From contig OY743170.1 of the NCBI GenBank assembly GCA_963555705.1, positions 10,517,096 through 10,581,095 on the forward strand: a stretch of 64,000 nt of DNA. The letters run 5' to 3'. The stretch is from Ligustrum vulgare. Its lineage: Eukaryota > Streptophyta > Magnoliopsida > Lamiales > Oleaceae. Positions 1-10,870 of this stretch are shown one piece after another. The notes under the pieces were generated by a model that did not search any database, was not told the origin of the DNA, and saw only the letters and a program-made list of their open reading frames with translations. The position numbers were made by a program, and so were the translations under genes. The stretch's first letter is position 1, and the number at the start of each line of letters is the position of its first letter.

Positions 1-456
1 CTGGCGGATACTCTTGGGAAAGTACTTTTCATTGAAGGCCGTGGTAAACATTTCCCAAGAAAAAGGTTCAGCGTCATTTTCATGTTGCCGCTGAACCATC
101 AGCCACCAATCATAGGCACCGCCTTGAAGCATGTATGCGGCAAAGTTAACTTTCTCCTCATCGGTACATCCCATAACCTTAAAGGCTTTCTGCATTTCAG
201 TTAACCACTTTTCAGCCTCGAGGGGGTCAGTGGTTCCGACGAAGGATGGCGGAGACAGCCTCTTAAATTCTGATATCCTCCCATGCCCACGGGTCTCATT
301 AGTCCTAGGCTGACTTGCCTGTCCCAACGTAGTTAAGGCTTGGAATAAGGCCTCCAAGACCGTCGGAGTGCCGGAAGGGGCAGTGTTATTGCCTGTCCCT
401 TCATCCTGAGTTTGAGAAGTTCTTCCTTGAGTGTTGCTACGTCTAGTGGGAGCCAT
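1..456 (-). CDS. gag: Retrotransposon Gag polyprotein, N-terminal part
   Basis: The frame opens with ATG at 456-454 and stays open for 152 codons to the window edge. It encodes the N-terminal Gag region (Retrotrans_gag-like, PF03732): a Gln/Thr/Ser-rich head starting MAPTRRSNTQGR, then the typical block FVGTTDPLEAEKWL, then YMLQGGAYDWW and FNEKYFP. Gag builds the cytoplasmic virus-like particle in which the element is reverse transcribed. The start codon lies about 215 bases downstream of the primer binding site, as expected. The protease and pol part are out of view. No stop or frameshift is visible, unlike in the other retroelements of this window. Confidence 0.85.
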   Translation of the reverse strand, partial: MAPTRRSNTQGRTSQTQDEGTGNNTAPSGTPTVLEALFQALTTLGQASQPRTNETRGHGRISEFKRLSPPSFVGTTDPLEAEKWLTEMQKAFKVMGCTDEEKVNFAAYMLQGGAYDWWLMVQRQHENDAEPFSWEMFTTAFNEKYFPKSIRQ

Positions 457-668
457 TTCTAAATAGGAGAGGATAAAACATCTAGTTCAATATATAGTAC
501 TACATATCAATGTGTACGAATTTCAATTTAGTAGCATTACATGACATTCAATAATTTAAGCAAAATTAACTTACCAGATGATCGAGGGAGATGCACTTGA
601 GGCGTGACTTAGTACCCGAACCAATTTCAAATAAAATTTAAAAGTCTACAGAATCGCTTTTAAAACTC

Positions 669-683
669 TTGGCTCTGATACCA
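669..683 (-). promoter_or_regulatory. Primer binding site for initiator tRNA-Met
   Basis: On the minus strand the sequence is TGGTATCAGAGCCAA, complementary to the 3' end of plant initiator tRNA-Met. It lies four bases inside the LTR edge at 688 and primes minus-strand DNA synthesis. Confidence 0.9.
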
Positions 684-687
684 AAAA

Positions 688-3302
688 TGTAACACCCCAA
701 GTTTAAGAGTCTAAAACCTAGGCGTGTCAACTTCCATTCACATTAAATGCGGAATTAAATAATTTACACGACCTAAATGTTCATTTATCTATTATAAAAT
801 TTTACAGAAATTTCGGCAGAGTCTCCTCTATAAATTGGACATAGCCAACCTGTAGAGGGACATCAAAAAACATTTTTAAAATTTAAAACATCCATCACAT
901 CTCAATCACATTCATCATCTCCAAAACCAATTCATACATTTCCCAAACTCCTCAATCATAAGATTTTTCAAAACATCATCAAACATTGACCATTGAAATA
1001 AAGGTAATTTAACCTCTAATACGTTCCATACTTAATCAAAATAACTCCAACCAAACCATTATCAATAATAATGAATGAAGAAATAAATTTAAATGATAAC
1101 TCAAATGAATTTAAACTTTATTAATTAAGGCGACAACGGGTACTGTCGGAGTCATCCGCCAAGTGTTCTCCTCTGATCATCTAACTTTCATCACCTGAAA
1201 TATTGGGGAGGGATTGGGGTGAGCTAAAGCTCAGTAAGTAAACTGTATGCATGAATGCATGCTTATGACATGAATGCTTTTCGAAATTCCGTGTATGTAT
1301 CCCCATTTACATTACTTTCCAGAACTTTCAAACTTTTCAACTTTCGTTCAACATTTCAAAACTTTCAATTCATTTCCATCGTGAGCTCACTTGATGTAAC
1401 TTCTAGTCAATCAGCATACAGTGGGCAATTACTTATTTGGAACCAGATTAACATGCGCATTTCCACCGCAAAGCGGTTTAACATTCACTTTCCCACCGCA
1501 AAGCGGTGTAACATTCACTTTCCCACCGCAAAGCGATGTAACATTACATTCGGGTACGCCGGTCCCCCGCGCCCCATTTCCCACTCGCACCTTTCATGAC
1601 ATAGAAGTACACCCATTCTTTCAAAAACTTGGGATACATACTTTTTTGACAAAAATTTGCACTTTGACACATTCCTTTCATGAAAACATTTGACTTTCTC
1701 ATTTCGGTGCCAATGCATGCTTGATGATGCAATGACATGTAACGTGCATGCTTGAACATTCTTCTCAATAACATATGTTTTCCTAAAGTAAATGCAATTC
1801 ATCAAGGCAAGTAATTTGCACGACAGTCATTTACACATAACTTTCACATTTACATTCAACTTCTATGAAAATAGGGGGAAGTTTACTTACCTGTAGTCCT
1901 CGGTAGTCTGTTTAATATGCAGGTGGAAGTCTTGGTTGCCCGCGACGTCAATGTACCGTTTCTCCTAATTAATTTCCATTCATTAACAAAATATGACTCT
2001 TAGTGAAAAACCACGTTAAACACTCTTAAATAAGGTCGAGACTTGCATGTGACTCATAATATAATAAACACATTTAACACTACATATAATATCATACTCG
2101 AAGTAATACATTAAGTTCAAGGAAAATTTTGGAAATCTTACTTATCAATTTCACCAATCAAAGTCAAGCATTCTTATTCAAAAAAATGATCTTGAACTAA
2201 AAATTTATAACTTTGAACATAACTTACATTTAAACTAACTTGTTTCAAAAAGGTTAAGGTTTACTCTCCTACACCATTATCCCAACATTCCAAAAATCAT
2301 ACGTTCGTTTAAATAGTCATATGCATATTCATGATCATATATACATACACTCACACCTCAAATTTAATATTATAGCACACAAATAAATTCAAAAAATTTC
2401 ATGAATATATATCTATGCCCACAAAATCCAAACTTATACATATATATACACGCATCTATACATACATAATAATATATACATTCATATACATCACTACTCA
2501 TTCCCATAACATCATAGATCCCCAATTTCATGGTTAAACTCGAATTTTACACAAAAATTAAAATCTGCAGTTAACTGTAAAAACTGAATTTATGCATATA
2601 AAGTGTATACATACATTCTTTACATAGAATTTATACATATATACATGTGTGTATCGAATTATGGGCGTGTGTGTGTGAAATCGCGTGGAACCGTGTGTGT
2701 GTGCGCGCGGGTGGTGTGTGTGCGTGAGGAGAAAAGGGAGAAGGGGGAAGGGGGAAGGGACTTACCGCCGGTGATGGTGGCGGTGATGGCCGGCGTCGCG
2801 AAGGGAGGGAGAAGCCGAGAGCGAGGTGAGGTCGTGAGAGGGAGTGAGTCGCGAGGGCGAGAGGCGGAAGAGAGAGAGCGAGGTGAGAGACGTGAGTGAG
2901 GGATATGAGAGTGAGGTTTCTCTTAGGTTAGGTTTAGTGTGTAACTTTTGGTAAATTGCAATTTAGTCCCTCTACTCTCATAAATTAGTAATTTAGGCTC
3001 AAAAGTTTCAAATGAAATTCCAAAGTGTCACCAAATTTTTCCCAACTTCAATATAACACAATAAAAATAGAAATTAGCATGCCTAGGCAATAAATTTAAT
3101 TAATCACATAAAATTGCACGTAAACTGTTAAAATAACAATTTATAAACTTTTAATTGGTACATTGATCGAGACGGCATCCAGTCCTTCCACTGCAAAATA
3201 ATTCAAATAAAACCATAATATTAGTTAAATCATTTATAATGATATTAATATAAAATTTACGTGACAATCAAGAAAGCATGTAAATCGAAATGCGGTATTA
3301 CA
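688..3302 (-). repeat. 5' long terminal repeat of the Tekay/Del-like element
   Basis: On the minus strand the LTR starts TGTAATACCGCATTTC at 3302 and ends GGGGTGTTACA at 688, so it has the TG...CA ends and a short imperfect inverted repeat (TGTAAYACC). At 2615 bp it is long, as in the Del/Tekay lineage. It contains a 30-bp triplicate at 1461-1550 and a GT/GA-rich low-complexity tract near 2680-2910. Open frames inside it (for example 1255-1599 or 2603-2899) look like chance and are not called genes. The host base after the end begins ATAGA; its partner duplication is outside the window. Confidence 0.8.
1461..1550. repeat. Three 30-bp tandem repeats with internal palindrome inside the LTR
   Basis: Three head-to-tail copies each contain CCGCAAAGCGG or a close variant (third copy CCGCAAAGCGATG), a palindrome with AAA in the loop, followed by a TAACATT spacer. 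The starts are exactly 30 bases apart (1463, 1493, 1523). It may be an LTR enhancer-type repeat; function is unknown. Confidence 0.8.
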
Positions 3303-3412
3303 ATAGATGTATCCAACCATTGCATCGTTAGCAAATCGGTGATGTCTCCGACTGTAACAAAAATACCATCGTCGAATGCACAGTTGAACACAGAGGCATC
3401 TATGGGTAATAT
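3303..3412 (-). pseudogene. Coding remnant of CACTA-associated protein, cut by the LTR insertion
   Basis: On the minus strand an open stretch of about 36 codons contains PIDASVFNCAFDDGIFVTVG and ends at the LTR border at 3302. Its style (cysteine and acidic residues, then a hydrophobic strand) resembles segments that precede Ulp1-like or transposase-associated domains in plant CACTA ORFs, but I cannot name the domain. It lies downstream of the Transposase_24 remnant on the same strand, so it is probably a later exon of the same element. Confidence 0.45.
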
Positions 3413-3532
3413 ATTTTTAGTTTTTCAACTCAATAAATCATATGCGTACATTTCAATATAACTTAAATTGCTCCGTTTGTTGTTCTTTCTTGAACAACTC
3501 TCATTGCTCTTCAGATAAGAAATCATAAAGCT

Positions 3533-4018
3533 ACGTAGGGGATTTATATTTTGGGTGGTCATGTGTAATGTACTTATGAACCAGCCTTATCTTAAAATCT
3601 TTCCATCGCATCCCCGCAACTTTCAAAACACTTGATTTCAGACAACGATCATCGGGGATGTTGAACTCCCTCTGAAAGTTAAGGATAATATGCGATGTTA
3701 TAAAAAATATTACGATTAATGTTCAATTCATTATGTATAAAGTGATAGTACCTTGATTTCTTCCCACATCATATCCTTAAGGCCTTGATCCACTTTGTGC
3801 CAATCACTGATGTTTATGTCAACGTGAATACGGACCAAAGACCCTATAAAAGCTTTGAAATTATTCTTTCCTGGTCCGATCGGCCTATTTTTTTCATCGA
3901 ACTCAATAACATTGATTTCTGGCCCAGCCTTCTTAATTTTCTTACACATAGTCGGCCCTCTTGTCCTTTTTGTTTGGGCAGTACTATGATCGTCTGAAGA
4001 ACTTGAAGACTCCGCCAT
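3533..4018 (-). pseudogene. Transposase_24-type (PF03004) CACTA protein remnant
   Basis: The first exon runs from ATG at 4018 to 3752 and encodes MAESSSSSDDHS, then KRTRGPTMCKK, then VIEFDEKNRPIG and WEEIK. This is the layout of the plant transposase family PF03004 (RGPT, FDE..RPIG, W..I). A GT donor at 3751 and a CAG acceptor at 3672 give a phase-0 join to REFNIPDDRCLK and VAGMRWKDFKIRLVHKY, again typical of the family. The second exon meets a stop (TAG) after about 47 codons and another soon after, so the gene is dead. These proteins are DNA-transposon products; their exact role is not settled. Confidence 0.7.
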
Positions 4019-4284
4019 TATATTAAAACAATATAACACGTACCTGCACATATGACAATCAATATTCATGTTAGAAATATATATATCAAATTATTGTTAT
4101 CAAGATCACAAATAATATTAACAATGTATAGCGCATATATAAAGAATACAAGAAAGTTTAATAGTTGGAATCAAATAAGATAATTTACGACCTACATGTG
4201 AAGATATAATTAAAAAGATTAAAAGTTTACAAGGATGATTGTATTTTATATAGTTATTTTTTTAGTATGGTCAATTTTGTACGA

Positions 4285-4440
4285 GTGACAGTCACCTTAA
4301 ATTATAATTTTCATTTTTTATTTGTAAAATTTTACGAAATTTTTGACAGAGTCTCCTCTGTAAATTGGACTTAGCCAACCTATAGGGGGAATGAAAATAC
4401 TACAATAAAACCAAATTATTCACCATCGACATATTCAAAA
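4285..4440 (-). repeat. Fragment of a second, older Tekay/Del-type LTR
   Basis: The segment repeats the LTR landmark at 800-865: TTTTACGAAATTTTTGACAG, GAGTCTCCTCTGTAAATTGG and then AGCCAACCTATAGG, with many differences from the LTR copy at 688-3302. No LTR ends are recognisable, so it is an old fragment, perhaps of a solo LTR. Confidence 0.6.
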
Positions 4441-4639
4441 CTCAAACGCAACTCCAATCAAACTTCAACATCATCTACTACTCCAACATTAATCCAAAAT
4501 CAATTCTCAACTTTTAAAAATCAAACTAAGATTGCATAACTTAACTCCAATAAATCAAATATTATTGTATATCAATCTACTAACTTCAAATCAATAATAT
4601 ATATTCAAACAAACCAATTAACTTGATAAATAATAAATC

Positions 4640-4673
<34 letters not shown>

Positions 4674-4678
<5 letters not shown>

Positions 4679-4841
4679 TTTGATCTAAAATCCATTGTGG
4701 GTTTCTTATGAAACCCACACCCCACCCCCCCTATGGTGGGTGGGCAGTGGGGCCCGCTCACCATTATCCAACCCTCATCCGCCACATGGCGGATGAGTTT
4801 TATAACTAGTGTCCATCATGGGCGCTAGATCATTTCCCTGT
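4674..4841. mobile_element. Small TA-repeat-flanked MITE (micron-like)
   Basis: The element lies between two runs of TA. Its ends match as inverted repeats: left TATAGGGTTTTGATCTA, right (minus strand) TACAGGGAAATGATCTA. Inside are two hairpins, around 4699-4718 and 4774-4797 (CTCATCCGCC...GGCGGATGAG). Elements that insert into TA microsatellites are known in rice as microns; assignment to that kind is inference from flank and structure. It has no coding capacity. Confidence 0.55.
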
Positions 4842-4865
4842 ATATATATACACACACAAAAACAC

Positions 4866-4920
<55 letters not shown>

Positions 4921-5037
4921 AAGATATACATACACGCACATATACACATAGATATATATATATACATACATATATATACACAAACATTATATAAACACAT
5001 AGATATATATATGTGTATATATATATACACACACACA
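4842..5037. repeat. TA/CA microsatellite tract
   Basis: Nearly all of this stretch is TATA, CACA and ATAC runs, the longest pure TA run being about 4869-4911. The Tyr/Ile-rich open frames in it are microsatellite translations, not genes. Confidence 0.9.
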
Positions 5038-5209
5038 TTTACAAAAAAACTAAGTAGGGGTAGAGATTTAAGGTCACCTTGCGACGGCGGCGACTTGGCG
5101 GGGCGGCGACGGGTGGGCGGTGGCAGCGACGGGCGGGCAGTGGCGGCTTGGGCGTGGAGAGAGTGGAGAGAGTTTGGGCGTGGAGAGAGTTTCGTGTGTG
5201 AAGTGAGAT

Positions 5210-5483
5210 ACGCGGATTATACAATTGAAAAGGGCGCGGAACCGACACCCAAAACCCGAGTTTGGGCGTCGGTTCCTCTTGAACCGACGCCCAAAACTCG
5301 AGTTTGGGCGTCGGTTCCTCTTGAACCGACACCCAAACCCGGGTTTTGGGCGTCGGTTCTTCTTGAACCGACGCCTTTACTTAAAATTTATTTACAAAAT
5401 TGCCACCGCGTTTTCAATTGGCGTCGGTTGTTACATAAAACAGCGCGTATTCCCCATTTTTTATGCGCGATTTTGTACTAGTG
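5210..5483 (-). repeat. CACTA terminus and sub-terminal inverted motifs
   Basis: The motif GGGCGTCGGTT and its complement AACCGACGCC recur at least six times between 5240 and 5430 in paired, hairpin-forming orientation, followed by the CACTA end at 5483. In this superfamily such sub-terminal motifs bind the element's own protein. The next three bases are ATA, a possible 3-bp target duplication; the other side is not in view. Confidence 0.75.
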
Positions 5484-5743
5484 ATACTTATTAGATTTCA
5501 AAAAAAAAAAAAAAAATTCATTGATGGTGTCATATACCATGACTATCAATAAGAGTCAGGCACAATCATTTTCGCATGTATGACTTCTCCCTAAAAGGTT
5601 GATGATACATGAAATTAATAAATGATGAACTTATCTCTTATTTGTGAATGTTATTTATTTTTTTGAAGGATTCATTTAATTTCGAATATGATTATTTTTA
5701 TTTAGACATTGCTTCCCGTGCATCGCACGGGATAATTCACTAG
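5484..5743 (+). mobile_element. 3' end of a plus-strand Helitron
   Basis: The segment ends with the perfect hairpin CCCGTGC-ATC-GCACGGG, nine bases later CTAG, then T. This is the Helitron 3' signature (hairpin, CTRR, insertion before T). The CACTA element interrupts it on the left, so only its last 260 bases are seen. The same hairpin recurs in the Helitron array after 12 kb. Confidence 0.7.
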
Positions 5744-5789
5744 TTATTATTATTGTTGTTGTTGATGTTATTGATTTATTATATTGTTA

Positions 5790-6680
5790 CTCCTAAAGAA
5801 GCACAAAAATATATTAATATTCTAGAAAAATACTAATTATAAATTTGTCCATTATAAATATTATTTTTATTGTTGATTCTTTATCTTTAATTAATAATTA
5901 ATCATGTTGTTGTTCTTGAGGTAGCACAACAACATGTTAATATTCTAGAAGAATATTAATCGTAGACTGTCCATTATTAATATTAATTTGTTGTTACTCT
6001 TGAAGTAACACAACATTATAATTAATATTCCAAAAGAATATTATTTCCTCCTGCAGAGCATAAATCATAATTTTCAATATTTCAGAAGATTATTGACTTG
6101 TTATTCTTGAAGAATCGCAATTTTAGAAATATAATTAATTCAGAAGAATAATTTGTGGTTGCTCCTGAAGTAGTACAGTCTTTATTGCAACAATATTCTT
6201 ATAGAGTGTTAATTGCTCCCGAAGAGCAAATCATTATGTAGGCTTAATATTTTATTATTTGTTGTACATGAAGCGTAACGTATATGAATATTATAAAAAT
6301 TATTATTTGTTCCAGAAGAGAAAATCAATAAGGTTCAATATCTTAAAATAATTTGTTGTTGTTCCCAAATAAGCAAAACTTTATTTTAAATTAAATATTT
6401 AATATGTTTAATTTGTTGTTTCTCTCGAAGAAGTACAACTATTATAAAAGAATATTATCTGCTCTTGAAGAGTGATATTACAATTTCAATATTTTAGTAG
6501 ATTATTATTGATATATTGCTCCAGAAGAAGCATATTTTTATTGAATAGAGCACATATATTTTATGATGTCAATGCTTTTGAAGAAACATAATTGAAGATT
6601 TTATTTATTATTAAATGAATATAGATTTTATGCTCTTGAAAGTATACAACCAACATTATGTCAATATTCCAAAAGAATAT
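5790..6680 (+). repeat. AT-rich tract of recurring imperfect palindromes around TTCnnGAA
   Basis: Roughly every 60-120 bases an imperfect palindrome recurs, of the forms CTCCTGAAG, TTCTAGAAGAA or CTCTTGAAGAG. Four are exact TTCnnGAA (5820, 5943, 6105, 6310), the half-site pair of heat-shock elements. No gene is seen. It may be the 5' region of the decayed copia element that follows, but I find no matching LTR. Confidence 0.45.
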
Positions 6681-8154
6681 TATTTTGATACTTCAAAAAA
6701 GATAATAATGCACTATGTTGAGAGTGAAACGATAAAATTTTACTATTGATAGTAATTTGTTGTCTACAAAATTAAAAAGAAACATTATAATAAGTTTCTA
6801 AAATATGTGACATAATGATATTGGTGCAGTTAAAATAAATATTTATTGAACCAGAAGTTCAATAAGATTGACATGACCTGCAAAGACCAAATCGGATCAA
6901 TAAGATGCAAAAAACTGATAATTCGAAAACGCATTAAATGAAGAATCAGAAGATTCTTCGAATACAATAAATTATCATATGTTGTTTGTTCTCGAAGCAA
7001 ATTGGTTATTAGACCACCATTAACTAAAACTTGGGAATGAATCCCAAAATTATCTGAAATGTATTTAGGGTGAACTATGGGCCCACTCACCATCCATGTA
7101 AACTATATGTTGAGAAATATTATGATATAATTATATGGATCCATTAGATAGTCACATGTGTGTTTATTGAAATTCGTAATAGAAAGTCTATGAGATTATT
7201 TGCTTAAACTAATACTATACGTGCACCATTTTCATATTTCTAAAATAAGGCCACCATGTCTTGATAATGGTAGTATTTTACATCTCAAATATTTAAAGAT
7301 TACTAATTGTGACGATATTTCAATTCTTCAAAGTTTAGCAAATTATTTGAATTCTTCAAATCAATTGCTAAATTATTAATATTTAGAACAAAATACTTCC
7401 CACTAGAGATTTCTAACTACATGTAGCAACACATATATGCATCTTGCCAACAATATAATCCCCCCTATTATTTGAATTTAAGAATACTAAGAATACTTAT
7501 TTAGCTTGAAATAAAATACTATGAAATAGCATGAACATTAACGGTGATGCTTTATAGCATGATTTCTCAACATTAGGGTGAGGATTAGTAGCTTAAATGC
7601 ATCATATTATGTTATTTATATCCTCATGATTGATAATACGAATGAAAAGTTCAAAGATAACATAATTACAAGTTTCCATATCTATAAGATATTAATAAAA
7701 TCTTATATACTAACTACAAACTCCATCCCATATTGATGTATGACACGCCGAGCTTAGCGATTTCTAATTCTAATAAAGATCCCCAAATAAATAAATAAAA
7801 ATGAAGTAAATGATTATGATAGTCATATTAAGGAGGCATATAATAGTGAGAAAGTATTTATTGACATAATTAATTGTAAACTTCTAGAAGAGATTCAAGT
7901 ACATGAAATATTGAAAATTGAGATTTTGTAGGGAAAGAAATCGAATTGAAATAATAATTGTATCAACACGCATTTATAAATCACTTATGCAAAAGTAAAC
8001 TTTGAAGCTAGCCTTTCATAATATTAATGATAGTGAGAATAATAAAATAAAATATGTTAAAGAAAATCGACATAAAAATAGTCATCCAATGTACGCATCC
8101 AGGCTAAATTGAAATTACTACAAAACCTGAAATTTTGGGACATGTTGTCTAAAA

Positions 8155-8633
8155 TAGATGTTTCAAGACGAGGGGACCGATCATACCCGTGAAAATCAAC
8201 CCGGATCGACCCGGGATCGCAAGCTGACCCGTTAACCCAACTACCAGTGAAATATTTTTTTTAAAAAATCTATTTTTATTTGTTTATGTTGTATTTAACT
8301 TTACAAATTTAGAAGTAATTTATGTAACATAAGATATAAATTTGAACTCTGGGTAAACATTTTTTGGTATAAATATAAATTTATCATTTTGTTCATTTCG
8401 TATTTAGTAATTTTAAAAAAAAAAATTGCTATAAATATGAAAAATCTATGTTTTATTCATACTGGAAAAATCGGAACAAACTTCAACCCGCGTGGGCTCA
8501 ACATAGATGGGCCGGGGAGCAGGTCCGGGTTGTAGTTCAAAACCCATAGCAAGCTAGCTTTTTCACGCAGGACATTATTGGGCTCATATTTTTCAAGTCG
8601 ACCTGGCCCTGACCGCCAGAATTGACACCTCTA
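8155..8633. mobile_element. hAT-type MITE, copy 1
   Basis: The ends are inverted repeats: left TAGATGTTTCAA (one end mutated), right TTGACACCTCTA. The flanks are GTCTAAAA (8147-8154) and GTCTAAAT (8634-8641), an 8-bp target duplication with one mismatch, as made by hAT transposases. Its interior (ACCCGTGAAAATCAACCC, then TGTAACATAA) matches the copy at 9498-10179. It is non-coding, so it depended on a transposase elsewhere. Confidence 0.85.
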
Positions 8634-9497
8634 GTCTAAATACTAAAAAGTGTAAATCCAGTAAAATAATGATAAGTAATTGCAAATAGTAAACTAAATT
8701 ATGTAGTCGTAATACATGACTAGTTGCGCAACGAATGTTTCAAAGATCTGGTATTGAATATGAAACGATATGCAGTGGATGTAATATTTTATTTTTCTTG
8801 CAATGCATCATAAGTGTCAAAGATGATTGTCTCTAATTACTAGCTTGCGCTCTTTGATATACAAATGAGTAAGATCAAAATGCATGATCAACAACTCGAT
8901 ATGTTGGGAATATTCTTTTAAGTACCAATGAGTGAGATTAAAAAGGTTAATCAATACCTCAGTACTTTGGGATTGTAGTAAAATGATTAGAGGAAATCTA
9001 TTTGAAATATAGGAATCGTTACCTATCTAAAGTTTCACGACTAAATTTTGTGGTTACAATTTGAAAATTGTAGTGTGAAAGATATACAATGCATGAAGTA
9101 TACAATATAATCCTTGAAAGATTAAATATGTCTGAAACATATAATTCAAGTTTTTAAAAAACTTGTATAATCAAAATACACAGATATTTTGCAATCTGGG
9201 TATATGCAGTTTGATCATCATAAGTGAATATATATTGAATATGGGTACAAGAATGACCAAAAATGCATATATGATACAAAGATCAATATTTATATTCGTC
9301 ATTATCATCTTTGATAATTTAAATATAGTTGGATCTCTTGAAGAGATTTCAAAGACACTTGATAAATTTATTAACATAATATACAAATCTCAAATAAATA
9401 CTAAGGTATATTCTTTGTATTATGACATTGCATAGAGAGATTTTTCAAGATTATTATGATCATCATAATGTATGTCATATATTCTCATATATCTATT

Positions 9498-10179
9498 TAG
9501 AGGTGTCAAGACGGAAGGATGAGCCGACTAGACCCATGAAAATCAACCCAATACCACGGCCTACCCGTGTGGGCAGTTCATAAGTCAAAAAGGTGTAAAC
9601 CGTGGGTTTCGCATGCCGGCCGTAGTTAACCCACTGGCCCGTGAAAAAAAAAAAAAAAACTATTTTTATTAAATATCCTAACATTGAAAATCTCCATTCT
9701 TCTACAGACTCTACTACATTTTCTAAAGCTCAATCTTATTTTTTCTTTCTAATAGCTAAGAAACGTAATATTCTTTAATAGTAGTAATTAAAAATACATT
9801 TAGTATTTAGTTGTTATTTGTTCATGTTTTATTTAAATTTGTAAATTTAGAAGTAATTCATGTAACATAAATTATAAATTTAAATTATATATAAACATTT
9901 TATGGTATATAAATGAATATTTTATCATTTTGTTCATTTCGTATTAGAAAAAAATTATAAATATGAAAATTCTATATTTTTATTCATACGGGCCAAATCA
10001 GAACAAGCTGCGACCCACATGGGCTCAACCCGGATGGACGAGCTGCCGACCCTAAGTTGTAGTTCTAAATTTTCTAGGCGGACCCGGAACCCACAGCGAG
10101 CGAACTTTTTTCACACGGGCCGTTCCAGGCTCATATGTTGGTGGGGCGACCGGCTCGAACCACTGGATTGACACCTCTA
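9498..10179. mobile_element. hAT-type MITE, copy 2, with perfect 8-bp target duplication
   Basis: Terminal inverted repeats TAGAGGTGTCAA / TTGACACCTCTA are perfect over 12 bases. The flanks TATCTATT at 9490-9497 and 10180-10187 are an exact 8-bp duplication. At 682 bp it is longer than copy 1 and shares its interior. It splits the copia remnant between the reverse transcriptase block and the RNase H tail. It has no coding capacity; the 63-codon minus-strand frame at 9493-9684 crosses its border and is spurious. Confidence 0.9.
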
Positions 10180-10870
10180 TATCTATTGATGTACTCTCGT
10201 ACACAAAATCCTAAAGAGATCAGGACGTGGATTATTCAATACTGATTAAATCAGAGGAAGTAGGTATATGGATTATTCAATACAGATTGAATCAAGGGAA
10301 GTAGCTGTACTCTTTTTCCTTCACTTAGATTTTGTCCCACTAGTATTCTTGATAAAGTTTTAACGATGCAGCATCAAATTACTCCAAAAATTTCAACAAA
10401 TTCGCTCAAGTGACAATGTAGTTAATTTATTCACAAAAGCACCATCGACGTCTACATTCAAGAAATTAGTTCGCAAGATTGGGATGCGGTGACCCAATGA
10501 TATACGATGATCAACATCAAGGGAATAATTGTACTCTTTTCCCTTGGTCAAATTTTTGTCACATTGGATTTTCCTGACGAGGTTTTAATTAGGCATCAAT
10601 TATATTAAATACTCCAAGAATAACTGTATTTTTTTCCCATCGTTTGATATTTTTTTCCCATTGGGTTTTTATCAAACAGTATTTTAACGAGACAGATATT
10701 TTATAAATATTTTATTGTATTAGTAAATGACAGTTGTATCATTGTAACTCTAGGTATTATTACCTTGTATATCCCTTATTTCCACTGTATATATGAGGCT
10801 CTAGTTTATAATAACACACACAAGTCTATTGACTTTCGCATTGTTCTCTTTTTTTCTCTAGTTTATAACA

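Larger units (their letters stand above)
1..3302 (-). mobile_element. Ty3/gypsy LTR retrotransposon, Tekay/Del-like, 5' part only
   Basis: Reading on the minus strand, a long LTR (3302 to 688) is followed by a primer binding site, a short leader and an open gag frame that runs off the left edge. The LTR holds the motif GGCAGAGTCTCC near 820-835 (read on the plus strand), which I associate with Del/Tekay LTRs. The plus-side flank is CACTA-derived coding sequence, so this element landed in an older DNA transposon. gag, as far as it is visible, has no stop, which suggests a fairly young insertion. The 3' half, second LTR and second target duplication are outside the window. Confidence 0.85.
3303..5483 (-). 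mobile_element. Decayed CACTA (En/Spm-type) DNA transposon, one end
   Basis: The right end on the minus strand starts CACTAGTACAAAATCGCGC at 5483, the CACTA signature. It is followed by sub-terminal repeats of the GCGTCGGTT/AACCGACGC type at 5240-5430. Further in lie remnants of a Transposase_24-type protein (3533-4018) and another coding remnant (3303-3412). The left part is cut off by the insertion of the Tekay/Del-like LTR element at 3302. An older LTR fragment (4285-4440) and a TA-flanked MITE (4674-4841) lie inside. No intact transposase (TNPD) is visible. Confidence 0.75.
6830..10870 (+). pseudogene. Heavily decayed Ty1/copia retrotransposon
   Basis: Several blocks in the same orientation and correct order match copia pol. 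At 7040-7420 is an integrase core in broken frames (GPTHHPC, then RNRKSMRLFA, then LDN at the second catalytic Asp). At 9241-9345 is a reverse transcriptase block, FIFVIIIFDNLNIVG, where IFDN stands in place of the family YVDD. At 10415-10489 is the RNase H tail, LFTKAPSTSTFKKLVRKIGM. A TATATATGAGGC stretch near 10790 may be the LTR promoter. Stops are frequent and C-to-T changes plausible, as in long-methylated copies. Two hAT MITEs (8155-8633, 9498-10179) have inserted into it. LTR borders were not found. Confidence 0.6.

Noticed and set aside
1461..1550. CRISPR-like array (30-bp repeats)
   Set aside because: The repeats adjoin directly without unique spacers and lie in a plant LTR.
2603..2899. 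98-codon plus-strand frame rich in Arg, Glu and Gly
   Set aside because: GT- and GA-rich low-complexity DNA within an LTR; no domain.
4775..5038. Ile/Tyr/Cys-rich frames on both strands
   Set aside because: They come only from TA/CA microsatellites and have no other coding signal.
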